Source: Toxorhynchites rutilus septentrionalis (lineage: Eukaryota; Arthropoda; Insecta; Diptera; Culicidae). From it: a stretch of DNA of 64,000 nucleotides. The stretch covers positions 260,811,598 to 260,875,597 of the forward strand of contig NC_073746.1 of NCBI RefSeq assembly GCF_029784135.1, read 5' to 3'. A program made the position numbers and the translations under genes. Shown here piece after piece: positions 21,628 through 33,306 of this stretch; within the stretch, counting starts at the first letter, position 1; every line of letters begins with the position of its first letter. The notes beneath the pieces were generated by a model that worked only from the letters and a program-made list of their open reading frames with translations, had not been told where the DNA came from and searched no databases.

Positions 21628-22353
21628 CATGTGCTATAACGGAGCACAAATTTCCCGCGGAGCACCATTTGAAAACCCCTGACCTAGATATTTCACTAAA
21701 GCGCTGCATTTTATTTCCTCTCCCCCAAGATGCAAAGACAACAGATGCTGTTTTGGTGAAGGAAATAATTGTTGTTTTGAGAGATTTATGCTCAGGTCTT
21801 CTGTGATGTACCATGATTGTGTAAGGTTTAAGATCATCTGCATCCTGCTCGATATCACGTCGTCGAACTTGCCACGTACCATTAAGATGAGTTCGTCAGC
21901 AAAACCCACGATTTCCAAACCTTTAGCCTCCAAACTTCCCAGAAGGTCGTCAACTACTAGTGACCAGAGGAGAGGCGATAGAACCCCTCCTTATGGGCAA
22001 CAAAACAATCGACGACCCGCCCTGCTATTTTCCCAATTTAGATCCATTCGACTTTACAGTCATAGAAATGTCTTCTTCTCATAGCCTGTGCCGTTGATAG
22101 ATAAGAAACATTATCGAAAGCACCTGCAGTTTCTTTTGATGAGATTTTTCAATGTTTGTCACAAAAGTGTGTAACGCTGTGACTGTGAATTTGCCTGATT
22201 GGTAGGCAAACTGGTATTTATATAATGGGCATTTAGACATGAATACAGACTTTACGTATTCATATGATACATTTTACATAGTTTTCAACAGTATTGATGA
22301 TGAACTAATTGGTCTGAATGATTTTGGGAGTGATTTATCACGTTTCTCATGAT
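21628..22353 (-). pseudogene. LOA-clade RT fragment (antisense), copy 2
   Basis: Duplicate of 16600-17325 with the 21705 substitution; same lesions, so the decay predates the duplication. Confidence 0.78.
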
Positions 22354-22535
22354 AGCTTCGTTGACTGTTAGCGTCCAGTACGGGTGAATATCGTAATGAT
22401 TGAATCGCCTGAGTATTCGCCATTTATCAGTGGAGAGATTTTCGTCTCTCCATGACTCTTTTGAGTCTTCTTCGCTGAATGTTGCTCTTTGTGGGAAAAA
22501 AGCATGAAGAATTTTTGGACGCGGTATATTTTAAA

Positions 22536-23498
22536 ACGGTTTTATTTAGCTTGCCCTGTAATCTGTTTGTGTGTTTGTATGTTTGTATGTTCGTAACATG
22601 TTTGTCTGTAGCTCTGACCCACATTAATAGAAGTTTGACCCCCTTCCTGTTGACCGATTGATCTGAAATTTGGAACACACCTTTATCTCTGTAGTCATTA
22701 TAAAACTGTGTATTTCATGATCTTGAAAATCCGGCCGCTACAAAATGGCGGATCACATATTTTCTCAAAACCTCATCAATATGGGTTTTCCAAAACCCCA
22801 TCAATATGGGTATCAAATGAAAGGACTTGACGAGTAGAATACGTTTGTTTAAGAAAAATGCAAATCCAAAATGGCTGCCACTACAGAATGGCGGACTACA
22901 CATTTTCTCAAACTTAATTAATATGAGTATCAAATGAAAGGGCTTGACTTGTAGAATACGGTTATTTATGATAAATATAAATCCAAGATGGCTGCTACTA
23001 CAAAATGGCGGACTACATTTTATCACAAAACCTCATTAATATGGGTATCAAATGAAAGGGCTTGACTAGTAGAACACGGTTGTTTATGAAAAATCCAAAT
23101 CCAAGATGGCCGCAATCACAAAATAGCAAATTTATTTATTAAACGGTATTATTTAGCTTGAACTGTTCGTATGTATGTTTGTATGTCTGTAGGGTTGTCC
23201 CACATTAATAGAAATTTGACCAATAGGAACTGACCGAATTTATAAAATTCCTTTATCTCTGCTGTCATTTCAAAACTGTTTATCTTGAAAAATCTAATTT
23301 GGCCGCCGCTACAAAATAGCTGATTCCATATCATTTAAAAAAAAAGGTTGATTGAGATATGCGTATCAAACGAACGAACTTGACTTGGAGAACACATTAT
23401 GTATTTTCTGCAATCCACTCAATATCGGTATCAAATGAAATTTTTTGTCTGATAGAATACAGTACAATGGTTTTATTGTAGAAAAATATTCTAAAGAA
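22536..23498 (+). repeat. Degenerate minisatellite, copy 2
   Basis: Duplicate of 17508-18470 in the second block; no difference noticed. Confidence 0.78.
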
Positions 23499-23682
23499 AC
23501 AGATGATGTACTAAAAACTAGAAAATAAAATAAGTAAAAAAAACTTTTTAAGTTAAACGGTTTAATTGTGACTAAACATAATAATGTACTAAAAGCTAGA
23601 AAATAATTAGGCAAGTAGCATGTAGCAGTTATCATATCTCTCCTTCATTAGTCTAGGGCATTGATAATACTAAAATAAAATC

Positions 23683-25253
23683 GTGGGGCACGTTGGATTT
23701 CCATTATCCACAATTAGCGACATCATCATATGCAATATTATATCTTCTGAAATCCAAATCGCATTTGCTCGCAAACAACAAATTGCTTCCGTTTTTCTCG
23801 ATATCAAAGGGGCATTTGATTCTGTTTCCATGGAAATTCTCTCAGAGAAGCTTCATAATCGTGGACTTTCACCAATTCTCAATAATTTCCTGTACAATTT
23901 ACTGTCAGAAAAGCACATGATTTTCTCTCATGGCAGCTCGAAAACTTCTCGTTACAGTTTTATGGGCCTACCGCAAGGCTCCTGCCTAAGCCCCGTTCTG
24001 CAAAAGCCGTTGCAAGATACCCTGAACAATCTGTTCAGGTGGGCCCTTAAGCTGGGTATCGAATTCTCTACGGAGAAAACTGAAATGGTCGTTTTTTCTA
24101 GGAAGCACGAACCCGCCCAATTCCAGCTTCACCTATCCGGCAAAACGATCATGCACTCTAAGTTTTTCAAATATCTGGGTGTATATTTTGATTCTAAATG
24201 TACCTGGGGAAAACACTTTGCGTATCTGAAACAGAAATGCCAGCAAAGAATCAATTTTCTCCAAACAATAACCGGAATATGGTGGGGTGCCCATCCAGGA
24301 GACCTCATTCAGTTGTACAAAACAACGATATTATCAGTGTTAGAATATGTCAGTTTTTGCTTCTGATCAGCTGCCAGGATTCATATTCTCAAGCTGGAGA
24401 GAATACACTATCGTTGCTTGCGTATAGCCATGGGGTGTTTGCATTCGACACATACGATGAGTCTCGAAGTCTTGGCAGGAGTAACCCCACTTACTCTTCG
24501 GTTCACAGAATTATCCTACAGATTTCTCATCCGTTGCAAGATCATGAATCCATTGGTGATTAATAACTTCGAAAATCTACTCCAACTGACCCCTCAGTCA
24601 AGTTTTATGTCTTTATACCATGAGTACCTTACCCACGACGTGCACCCTTCACCAGGCATCTCCAACCAAGTTTGCTTCCCATACTTTTGCAATTCTTCTG
24701 TCATTTTTGATCTGTCCATGCGACAAAAAATCCATGGAATCCCAGATCACCTACGCTCCGATTCTATTCCGCCGATATTTTCGGCAGAATATGGGAAAGT
24801 TAGATCTGATAAAATGTTCTTTACTGACGGTTCATACATAAACGGGTCCACTGGCTTCGGCATCTTCAATGAAAATTCCAGTGCCTCTTTCAAACTCAAA
24901 GATCCTTGTTCCGTGTATGTCGCTGAACTGGGTTCGATATACTACGCACTAGGGATCATTGAAACTATGCCCATCGACCATTATTTTATTTTATCAGACA
25001 GTCTCAGCTCAATAGAGGCAATCCGCTCAATGAAAGTTGATAAACGCTCATCTTATTTCCTAACAAGAATAAGACATCTATTGAGTGTTTTGGTCGAAAA
25101 ATTATTCAAGATTACCTTAGCATGGGTTCCCTCTCATTGCTCGATTCCGGAGAATGAGAAAGCGGACTCGCTAGCTAAGGTGGGCGCTTCAGAAGGTACA
25201 CTTTTTGAAAGGCAAATTGCTTATAAAGAATTTTTCCACATTCCTCGTCAGTA
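23683..25253 (+). pseudogene. I-clade RT and RNase H, copy 2
   Basis: Same reading frame and same lesions as 18655-20225: deletion of the YxDD region and a TGA at 24364-24366. The RNase H reads FFTDGSYINGSTGFGIF, Thr rather than Asn, which looks like the ancestral state for this position. Shared lesions show that the element was already dead when the block duplicated. Confidence 0.85.
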
Positions 25254-25343
25254 AGAGACGAATGAACTCTCAGAGTTTAAAGTCTCTCTAATTCAATACC
25301 TTCCTTCCTTCCTCGTCAGCACACGCTCGTAAGCTAGTAGCGC

Positions 25344-25725
25344 ATGTGGAGTGAAGATAAGTTCGGTCGTTGGTTACACACGATTATCCCTAAGGTCTCG
25401 ACGAGTGCATGGTTCAAGGGATTGAATGTAGGTCGTGATTTCATTCGCGTGATATCTCGGCTCTTGTCCAATCACTACAACCTAAACGCGCATCTCTATC
25501 GCATTGGGCTCGCAGCAAACAATCTATGTGATTGTGGCGATGGCTACCACGACATCGAGTATATTGTCTGGTCGTGTATCCGATTCCATGTTGCTCGCTC
25601 TCAGAGCACTGAGAGCAAAAGGCAGACAATCGAATATCCCCGTCCGGGATATCTTAGGTAGCCGTGATCCTGATCTACTGCTTCATCTATACCTGTTCCT
25701 CAGAAACGCCGATGTCAACGTTTAA
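25344..25725 (+). pseudogene. I-clade ORF2 C-terminus, copy 2, natural end
   Basis: Same finger as at 20316, but here the element continues past 25575 as it should: after a small frame change the sequence encodes LRAKGRQSNIPVRDILGSRD and LLHLYLFLRNADVNV, ending in TAA at 25723-25725. This identifies the right breakpoint of the tandem duplication. Confidence 0.75.
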
Positions 25726-26193
25726 TGATGTTTCCTTCGTTGTGTCCCTGTTTCATATCCCTCCTATCCGATCTATAAACTTTCACTTAGTCGCGGCAAT
25801 ACATACACACGCTCTTTACAGATGCACGGGCCGAAGGTTGTGCAGTCCACTGATCATTCAACAAAAGCCAAAGGCTGTACCGCTCATGACAACTCTACAC
25901 GAGCTGATGATTGCGCCGGCTAGTAACCATTCTATCCTGGATTCCTCGAGTCGAGAAAGACGCACCACGCTAGATATGGGATGCAGACTAGGGGGGCGTT
26001 GCTGATTAACGGTCAGCTGCATCCCAATAGGAAGTATCCCATGTCGGGCACACGTACAGAGCACTGAAGACTGCAACATTACAATTATGAGAAAACTTGT
26101 AATACTAACCTCGAGCCAACCGCGAGTTATCGGTTACATATTACTAACATAGTTGTAAGCAAACATTGTCAAAATATTGAACTCCCGGCCCCG
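25726..26193. other. Probable 3' region of the I-clade element and spacer
   Basis: Sequence directly after the I-clade ORF2 stop. No open frame matches a known protein. It probably contains the element's 3' untranslated region; its 3' end could not be placed. Confidence 0.45.
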
Positions 26194-26199
26194 TTAGGC

Positions 26200-26470
26200 T
26201 GACGCCATATGACCCTTAATAAAAATATATATTTTGGATAAAAAAAAATCCTTCCGGCCGTGAATATTCCGTGCGGCCGTCGATGTTGATGCGTGATTGT
26301 CGTAATGGACCCACTTTTCATCGCTAGTAACGATTCGATGCAAAAAAAAACTTTTTCTTTTATGCCGTTGGAGCAGTTGTTCGCACGTGAAAAAACGGCA
26401 TTCGACGTCTCGTGGCTTCAATTCATATGGCACCCAATGTCTTATCTTTCGGATACTTTTTAGTCTTCCA
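26200..26470 (-). pseudogene. Mariner transposase fragment
   Basis: The minus strand reads VPYELKPRDVECRFFTCEQL, then FLHRIVTSDEKWVHYDN, a signature of mariner transposases around the first catalytic aspartate (usually GDEKW; here SDEKW). The sequence then decays and stops near 26200. The HDN and SPDLAP parts are missing. A short remnant of an ancient copy. Confidence 0.82.
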
Positions 26471-28653
26471 AGTCAAAATTACAAACTTACCGGTACACCT
26501 AATAACTCCAGGGTGAAGTTTGAATCGATGGTCTTACGTTCATTATCATAGGCTTTCTTCTTCATCACAGCGGCTGACGCCTTCTAATATGGCGGCCACT
26601 TTTTGGCTGACGCCAGCACCAGTGATTATGTGGACAGTGTGTTTGTGTGGAACAGCCTCACAACTTAACCGGCTTTGGTGAGATCTCCCTGCTTGGCATC
26701 GTATGGGATTTTTTTGTACAATTCGAATTCGAATGATTTCAATTTGAGAAAATGAGAGGTACACACATACACACATCTTAAAACTCTTAAAAACGATGCT
26801 TATATTTGTGCAATTCACTTTTTAACACAAAAAAAGCAAGAATGATAGATTTTGGGTGTACAGAGATAACAAATTGATGAACAAAACTGTGGATATTTGA
26901 ACTTTAGGGAGTATTCTAGTCTAGAAATTTGAAAAAAAAATCATTTTTTTCCTTCATATTTCTGTAGTTTAGGTATTCAAGAATATACCCTAGAAAGGAA
27001 ATCCTAAATATTTACCGAAATCCTATTATTTACCGAGTTAGAGCCATTTTAGTGATGCGGTATCTAACCTGTTACGGCCGTAACAATGAACTTCAAACGC
27101 GTTTTTCTCGAACCTAATTCTTTCAAACTGGCGTACACGATCAGCCTGATTCTCGAATACACTTCGAATACACTTCACGGTGGAAACGGAATCAAACGTA
27201 TCCGCGATGACAACGGTACGGTGTCGACATCTGGATACAAGATTAGTTTCCCACTAAACTTATCATTATGATATCAAATTATCTTCAGATGAAATTTTTG
27301 TATGAGATTATTATATCACATGAAGAAAACAAAGTTTTCAACTCACATTGAACACCAGTTTGATATAAAGAAGTTAATTTTCATTAATGATTTATTATTT
27401 GAAAAGTGCCAAAAAACATGTTTTAGACATGTCCGAGGTCCATGCGATAGCGACATCTTTACTGATTCAGAATCTGTTCGATTTTTTTTTTCAGATAACC
27501 AGAAGGGCTGGAATCGTGTACGCCATGGTACAACTTTTTTTCAACCCTCCCACTTCATCAGCTATTAACTATTCTAGTTATGAATAATTTTTCCCCGTTC
27601 AATTTTTGTTTTATCATCAAAAGATAGATGAACAAATAATGATATAATGGATAGTAAAAATATTCATTGTTTTATTTTTACGGAGCTCGAAAAAACGTCC
27701 GAAATTCCCCCCTTCATCAGAATATTACAACTTAGCCATTCCATTAAAGAAAAAATAATGAAAAATACGGGTCTAATACTTCGCGATAAGGAACAAAACA
27801 ACCAATTTTTACGAAAATCTGAGAACCGCTATATCGGTTTGACATGGAATGGCTGAAATATCCAAAATAAAGTCTTGAAGTTTGCGTAAAAATAACGTAA
27901 AATTGAATATCTATAACCTTTTTATCACGAATAATGCAGAAAGGTGGCAGAAATATACAGTTAGAAATTGCATTCGGCATCCAGGCATTGATATCTCTAA
28001 TAGCATTCAATTTTCCATTGACAATGCGAGAAAGAATTTCTTTCAAATCAACTTTTCGAGCTACTCACACAGTTTCTCTGAACAAGATAGTCTTTAATAG
28101 CAAAATACATACAAACAAAAAAAAATACAATAAAACAAAAACTGACTGCTCGATACAATGTATTATTTTCAACGTGTTATCGAATCTCAAATCTCAGTAT
28201 GGAATAGTTTATTCCGTTCGCAGCATACGATTGGTTATGGGTGTTGAGTGCACGCAAGATTAGGCATTTCGCTAAGCATAAACTGCACATGTACAGAATT
28301 GATTCAAAAATAAATCCAAACTAACGCGATAACCGAGACCAAGCACACGCACGCAAACTATTTGGACATATGGTCCTGAAATCTACCAAGTCCTCCGGTG
28401 GACTAGACTTTTTTTTTCTCTAGTGATTCTGACACAACAGGAAATGAGAATCTAGACTCTAACAACGGATTTTCGAGCGTCCTATTGAGATTTGGTCAAC
28501 TAGGAGTACATGAGATGTTTAGAAGATGAAGTTTGGTGAGATGAAAATGGTTATTTTTAATTTTCGCTAATGTTGGTTACTTCGTTGTTTCGGAATGGGG
28601 GCACTTTTGGGTGTGGACGATGTGGATAAACGGTAATGAATGGTGACCACGAC
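26471..28653. other. Intergenic; small repeat remnants
   Basis: No gene supported. A segment near 27720-27862 has inverted ends (AGCCATTCCATT at about 27733 and, reverse-complemented, CAGCCATTCCATGTCAAACC near 27853), suggesting a MITE remnant. The last few hundred bases before 28654 are the 3' flank of the minus-strand CRAL-TRIO gene; an ATTAAA-like signal on the minus strand lies near 28553-28558. Confidence 0.4.
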
Positions 28654-29642
28654 TTAATCGATGGTCAGTTGTCTAAAGGTACCATCCATACCAAACAGCT
28701 CGTCGGCGGTCTTGGGGGCACCCGGTCTGAGTGATTCGTTGGCCTTGCTGGCTTCCTGCTCCTTGAACCAGGTGGTGTATTCGGCCAACTTGCAGCGCCA
28801 TTGCTCGTTCAGGTCCTTGATCGCTCCGGCATCGCCGCCGTATTCAGATGGTAGCATAGACTTCGGTACAAACTTGTACAGATCCTCCATGGAGCTGTGG
28901 ATGTGGATACGCTCGCGGATCTTTTCCTTCAGGAATGGTTTGACGAAGTTGACGATGGTGTCAACGATCGGCGATACATTGATCACATGGACTTCCTTCA
29001 GTTTAACTGGGTAGGCCTCCTGGACACAGATGAGGAACTTCTTGACCAGTGTGGGAGTGAATTTGGCGAAGTGTGTTGGAGTGGCAACACTGGCATCCAG
29101 GATGTACACATCACCAGCAACGCCGACCGATTCCTCAGCCAAACGGACGTCACCAATCATGAGCGTGAGCTTCATCGACTCGATGACATTCGGGGTAGTG
29201 ATGTCCTTGTCGGTACCACGGAGCATCACCACACGGCAACCAGCTGGAGTCAATCCTGGCAGTGGTGGCATGTGACTAGATTTATGGAAATCAAACTATT
29301 AGCACAAGTGTTACATGAATAGCGAGGGACAACTCACATCACATTCAGAATCTCGGACATCTCGGGGCGGTTGACGTCGCGATCGGTGAAGAACTCCGGT
29401 ACGGCATTGCGCATTGTGTAGTACATGTCCAGCTTCTGCTTGACGCGTTCGATGCTGAACTTGCATCCTCGCAGGAAGGTACGCAAGCGGGCATTATCCA
29501 TATCCTTTGGTAGATGGGGTTGCATTTCAAGCCATTCGCGGATGATGGCAATATCCCGATCGATGTCGGCTGGGTTCGCTGGCTCGCGCAACTCTTCCTT
29601 GATCTTGGCGCTCAGTTCTCCGGATGGTTGAACAAGAGTCAT
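28654..29642 (-). CDS. CRAL-TRIO domain protein (alpha-tocopherol transfer protein-like)
   Basis: Two coding exons on the minus strand: 29642-29338 and 29275-28654, joined by a 62-bp GT-AG intron in phase 2 (donor GTGAGT at 29337-29332). The protein is about 308 residues, the normal length for insect members. An N-terminal CRAL-TRIO helical region is seen at about residues 30-85 (ARLRTFLRGCKFSIERVKQK). The lipid-binding domain spans about 95-270, with VVMLRGTD, DVYILDASVATPTHF, a VKLKEVHVINVSPIVD strand-helix and ERIHIHSSMEDLYKFV; LPSEYGGDAG is the usual closing motif. Such proteins bind retinoids, tocopherol or other hydrophobic ligands in the cytosol and move them between membranes. ATG 29642 is directly preceded by TACCAG, a likely 3' splice site, so a 5' non-coding (or very short coding) exon should lie upstream. 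The ligand is unknown. Codon use is markedly GC-richer than the surroundings, as for an expressed gene. Confidence 0.95.
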
Positions 29643-32064
29643 CTGGTACGGTAAAATGGAGGAATGTTTGTTAATTTACTTTCCAGTGCTGTTTTATGGT
29701 GGCGCGATGCGGGGTAAATGTGAACCGGGTTAGTGTGGCGCTGTTGCAAAATAAGCCTATATAGTGAAGGGATTATGTATCTCAAATGGCGAGTAAAAGA
29801 AGAGCTCGCTAATGCTGTCTAGTTCAATGAAACATTTCGCAATCGCGGTTTGTGTACAGGGACGGAGAATGCCGCAAGACATATAAGAGACAGACGAAAT
29901 GACATCAAGATTTTTTCACCCCCTTAGCAACTATTTCAACTATAGCAAGTCAAGCACCCTTTGCTGAGGTCGTTGTAAACACGTTTTTTTCTGGTTTGGG
30001 AATCGTTTTGTGCTGTTGTACCCACTTTTTGTGTGCAAAGATATTGTTTTTCCTTGTTTGCCCCAAGGAATGCATGAAATTCTGAGCTTATAGGAGAGAC
30101 TGGTAATTTATTTTCGACATGTGTTCCAGGCAGCATGCAGTGCCTTCCATGAGAAACAGACACAAAATAAACTATAGCTTGACGAGTTACCAAATTTTCA
30201 AACTGTTCGTAACGGATCAGAATTTAGGAGAATGAAAATTAAAATGGTAAAGCAATTAACCTTAGACTGATTTGAACTTCAGGTTGTTATCTTCTCATCT
30301 CTGGTCACATGACCATTTCCATCGCATTCTAAATTATCAGTTTTACCGCTACTTTTGACAAATAAAATACCGGCTAGATAATATCGATCACCGTAAATTC
30401 CCACGCATACATCATTATCTCTATTGTTCTTGTTGCAAACAGAAATCGTGTGAAAGAATATATAAGAGCAATTTTAAAACAATGGACAACAGCCTAATTG
30501 TATATGTACCAACGGTTACTCAACAAAAAATAATAATTACACGAGCAACTATCGCAGTGTCTTTAGCCTCTCTTTTGCACGCTTTAATTAGTTTTTCATT
30601 GCCCCAAACATTTGTCCTCGTCATCCAGTTCTTGTTTCTCCACTCTACCTCATGTCGTAATTTTATACCATAAAACCTTCACGGGATCATGACGCCATAA
30701 CATTTTATCGTGAGTCATACTGTCGTGGTTATGCGAAATGAAGATCAAGTTTCTTTTACAAGCGTTGAAAATGTTGAATGTTTAACAAAGCAGCACCGTC
30801 GGAACCACATGACTCAACGCTAAGTTCTATGCAATGTGATTACGCCTCAATAATCCTTATCCCGCGCGTCGTTTTACCTGGTGGTTAGTCTTTTCTCCTT
30901 CCGTGCTCAATTATTTCCAAGTAATCGGCATCGTTTTGAAGACCCAAGCATCAATCGATGGTGTGGAAAAATGATTTTGCTACTGGCTGGCGCTTTGACT
31001 TTGTGATGGCCCGGAACAGTGTGTAATGATTGGATCACGGTTACCTTTCACTGCCGCAGACAATTTGCTCCCCACCCGTGCATGGACAGGCCAATTCCTA
31101 CCGTTCGATTTGGTCTGGTTGCTTTCGCGTGACCACATTCGAACGCCCCAACCGTGGCAAGTGGCGTTTGCCGTTCATGTTGACTTATGCGGTGTATCAT
31201 TTAACGGGCACCATTTTCAGTGTTCCGCGATGCATTCGGATATCGCTACTGCGGTTCCCTAACTTGGTTACGAGATAAAAACGCGAAACGATCACGAACG
31301 AGTGCAGCATTTGCTAATTTCTCGCGTACAACGATTCAACTCATCTGACTTCAAAGGAAGAATGGTGGCATGTTAATAAAGTGAATCTTTGCGTCGTCAT
31401 AAGCTTATTATGACTTGAATAGATTAATTTCAATTAAATAATTTGTAGGATCTGCAAATGAGTCAACTGATTTTTCGACCCGAAGTTCATTGATTAGCGT
31501 ATAATGTGCTACATTCTGGAATATATAATATTCACAATGTTTGCTTATTTATTGGGCTGAATTCGAAAACTTGTTGATTAATGGATAAATGGAATACATG
31601 TTTGATACAGAGAACATTACAAAATAAAGACAGCTCAAATCGGACCATTCCTTCCTCGGGTTTAGGGCACACTAACACGTTTGGCCTTCCATTTTTGTTT
31701 ATATAGATAGAAGATAAAGGAATGCGTTATTCCGTCTTAAAATCCTTTCCACTTTCGAACAAAAATCAATTTCGTTAGCGCCAACATCAAATGGACTAAC
31801 AACACTTAGCTAATTGTAGAACATATGGGAATTCAATTTTCCGAATTTTCCGATTTTTCTCTCCACTATATTGATCTACGGGAAGAGACGAATACAGCAA
31901 AATATAGGAGGCTAAAATCGGACCATCCCTTCCTCGGGTTTTCCGCATACCAACAGATTTTGCCTTACATATTTATATAGATAATGAGCGATTTATTGTC
32001 TTTTGTGTGTGCGTTTGTGTTATTTTTTTTATTTGTATTCATTTGAACTTAAGACTATGATGAA
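29643..32064. other. 5' flank of the CRAL-TRIO gene and intergenic DNA
   Basis: It must include the promoter and first exon of the CRAL-TRIO gene if the splice site at 29643 is used; I could not place that exon. A pair of ~90-bp direct repeats lies at about 31620-31720 and 31900-31985. No other gene is supported. Confidence 0.45.
31620..31990 (+). repeat. Dispersed repeat with two internal direct copies (also 63800-64000)
   Basis: AAATCGGACCATTCCTTCCT, TCGGGTTT and TTATATAGATAGAAGA occur near 31640-31720, again in shorter form near 31915-31985, and a related copy is at the right end of the window (about 63800-64000) with the following CTTTCGAACGAAGATCAA segment. Confidence 0.6.
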
Positions 32065-32069
32065 GATGG

Positions 32070-32476
32070 TGTTTGTACTCAGTGTCGCTTTATAGCAAAA
32101 ATCAAATACCTTAGTGTAGACTTCGGAAGACTAGTGAAGAATTTTTCAGTCATTCGTTTAACACTCGCTTATCGCTCGATCATCATTTTTATCACCGTTC
32201 AGTTATACCGTCAGCCACCGAACGAGACAGAAGCGAATTCTACGCTCTGTCCGGAATTAAATAAAGTTTTGTTACAAGTTATAAGTTTCCCGCCAATTAT
32301 TTCGAAGTGGTTTGATTACCGTCATATCACCGATTGATTGTGTTGTGTCGAGTTAAATCCCGCTGCTGTGTACTCCCAGTTTTGATCTGTTCATCGCTGG
32401 CAACATCGCTCGCTTCAAGCAGTTTCATATTCCACCATTGGACGAGGTGATAAGGTGAGCCCGACCTGCCCCAACA
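32070..32476 (+). repeat. 5' LTR
   Basis: TG...CA-bounded 407-bp direct repeat. It should contain the RNA polymerase II promoter and the polyadenylation signal; AATAAA occurs inside (about 32261-32267). Confidence 0.95.
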
Positions 32477-32482
32477 TATTTC

Positions 32483-32500
32483 TGGTGCCGTGACCAGGAT
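32483..32500 (+). promoter_or_regulatory. Probable primer-binding site
   Basis: TGGTGCCGTGACCAGGAT begins 6 nt after the 5' LTR. The TGGTGCC start can pair with a tRNA 3' end of the type GGCACCA. A TGGTGCCGTGACC box at this place is characteristic of BEL/Pao elements. Confidence 0.7.
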
Positions 32501-33306
32501 TGGGTATTGCCGCTTTTTTCGCCATCACCCAAGTGAACAACGGTTCAATAGCGACTATTGTTTTCCACGTTACAATTGGCCGACGCTGTCGCCATTGTGA
32601 TGCGACACAATCGAAAGACAATCTATTGAGACCACACCATCATTGTGAACAAACCAACGATTGAACAATTGACCAATTGTTCAACCCGGCATTGTTAAAT
32701 GCATGCTGACAATTTCTGGTGTTACCGAATTTTAATTATTCAAGTCCTAATTACTCGAGCATCAGGTAAAGTACCTCTCCAATCTGCGCAAGAAGCCACA
32801 CAGGTGCTTTTAGATTTGCTTTCCGATATTTTGCATGTTATTTCCCCATCTCATCGGTGCTGAGTAACAAGCATCAAGTGATTACGTGAACCAGAAACCA
32901 CTCCACACAACGTAGGTCCGATCCGATTCCAGCCGCATGGTACCGTAAAGGTGGCGGCCGTTGCTCTATGCTGAAACTCAACCGGCGTAGGAAGAGTTTT
33001 CCACGATTGCTACCAGTCGTTGATCAACGAGTAGCTGATTATTTCCAATTCCCGCCAACTTTCCGTCGTTTACCAGAAGTGAATAGAAGTCACCCGGGCA
33101 GAAGAAAAATAATTCACCATCCCACGAGGCAAGTTGCTCATCTGCGTTCCTGGGTTCCCGTTTTGTAATTCATACAAGGCATTTCAAGCCTTGGTCAAGG
33201 TTAGTACCTGTCCAAGTAAATTATTTGTGTCAGTGCGGGGCTACCTGGTCTTGTATTTCAGCAGGCTTTCTTCCTTCCTGTGTGGTCGGCGTTCTATTGA
33301 TCTACA
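32501..33306 (+). other. BEL/Pao leader (untranslated)
   Basis: About 0.8 kb between primer-binding site and gag-pol start, with only short frames. Expected to hold packaging and translation signals; none can be pinpointed. Confidence 0.5.

Larger units (their letters stand above)
20549..25575 (+). repeat. Tandem segmental duplication, copy 2
   Basis: Second copy of the block. The junction between copies (around 20548) fuses the I-clade C-terminal region directly to the RTE-like tail, with one unmatched base. The I-clade frame continues naturally past 25575, whereas the RTE-like frame continues naturally to the left of 15521. The ancestral single locus therefore ran from the left flank of copy 1 to the right flank of copy 2. 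Confidence 0.93.

Noticed and set aside
28897..29322. 141-codon plus-strand frame opposite the CRAL-TRIO gene
   Set aside because: Mirror of a GC-rich coding exon; the minus strand carries a clear domain and correct splice sites.
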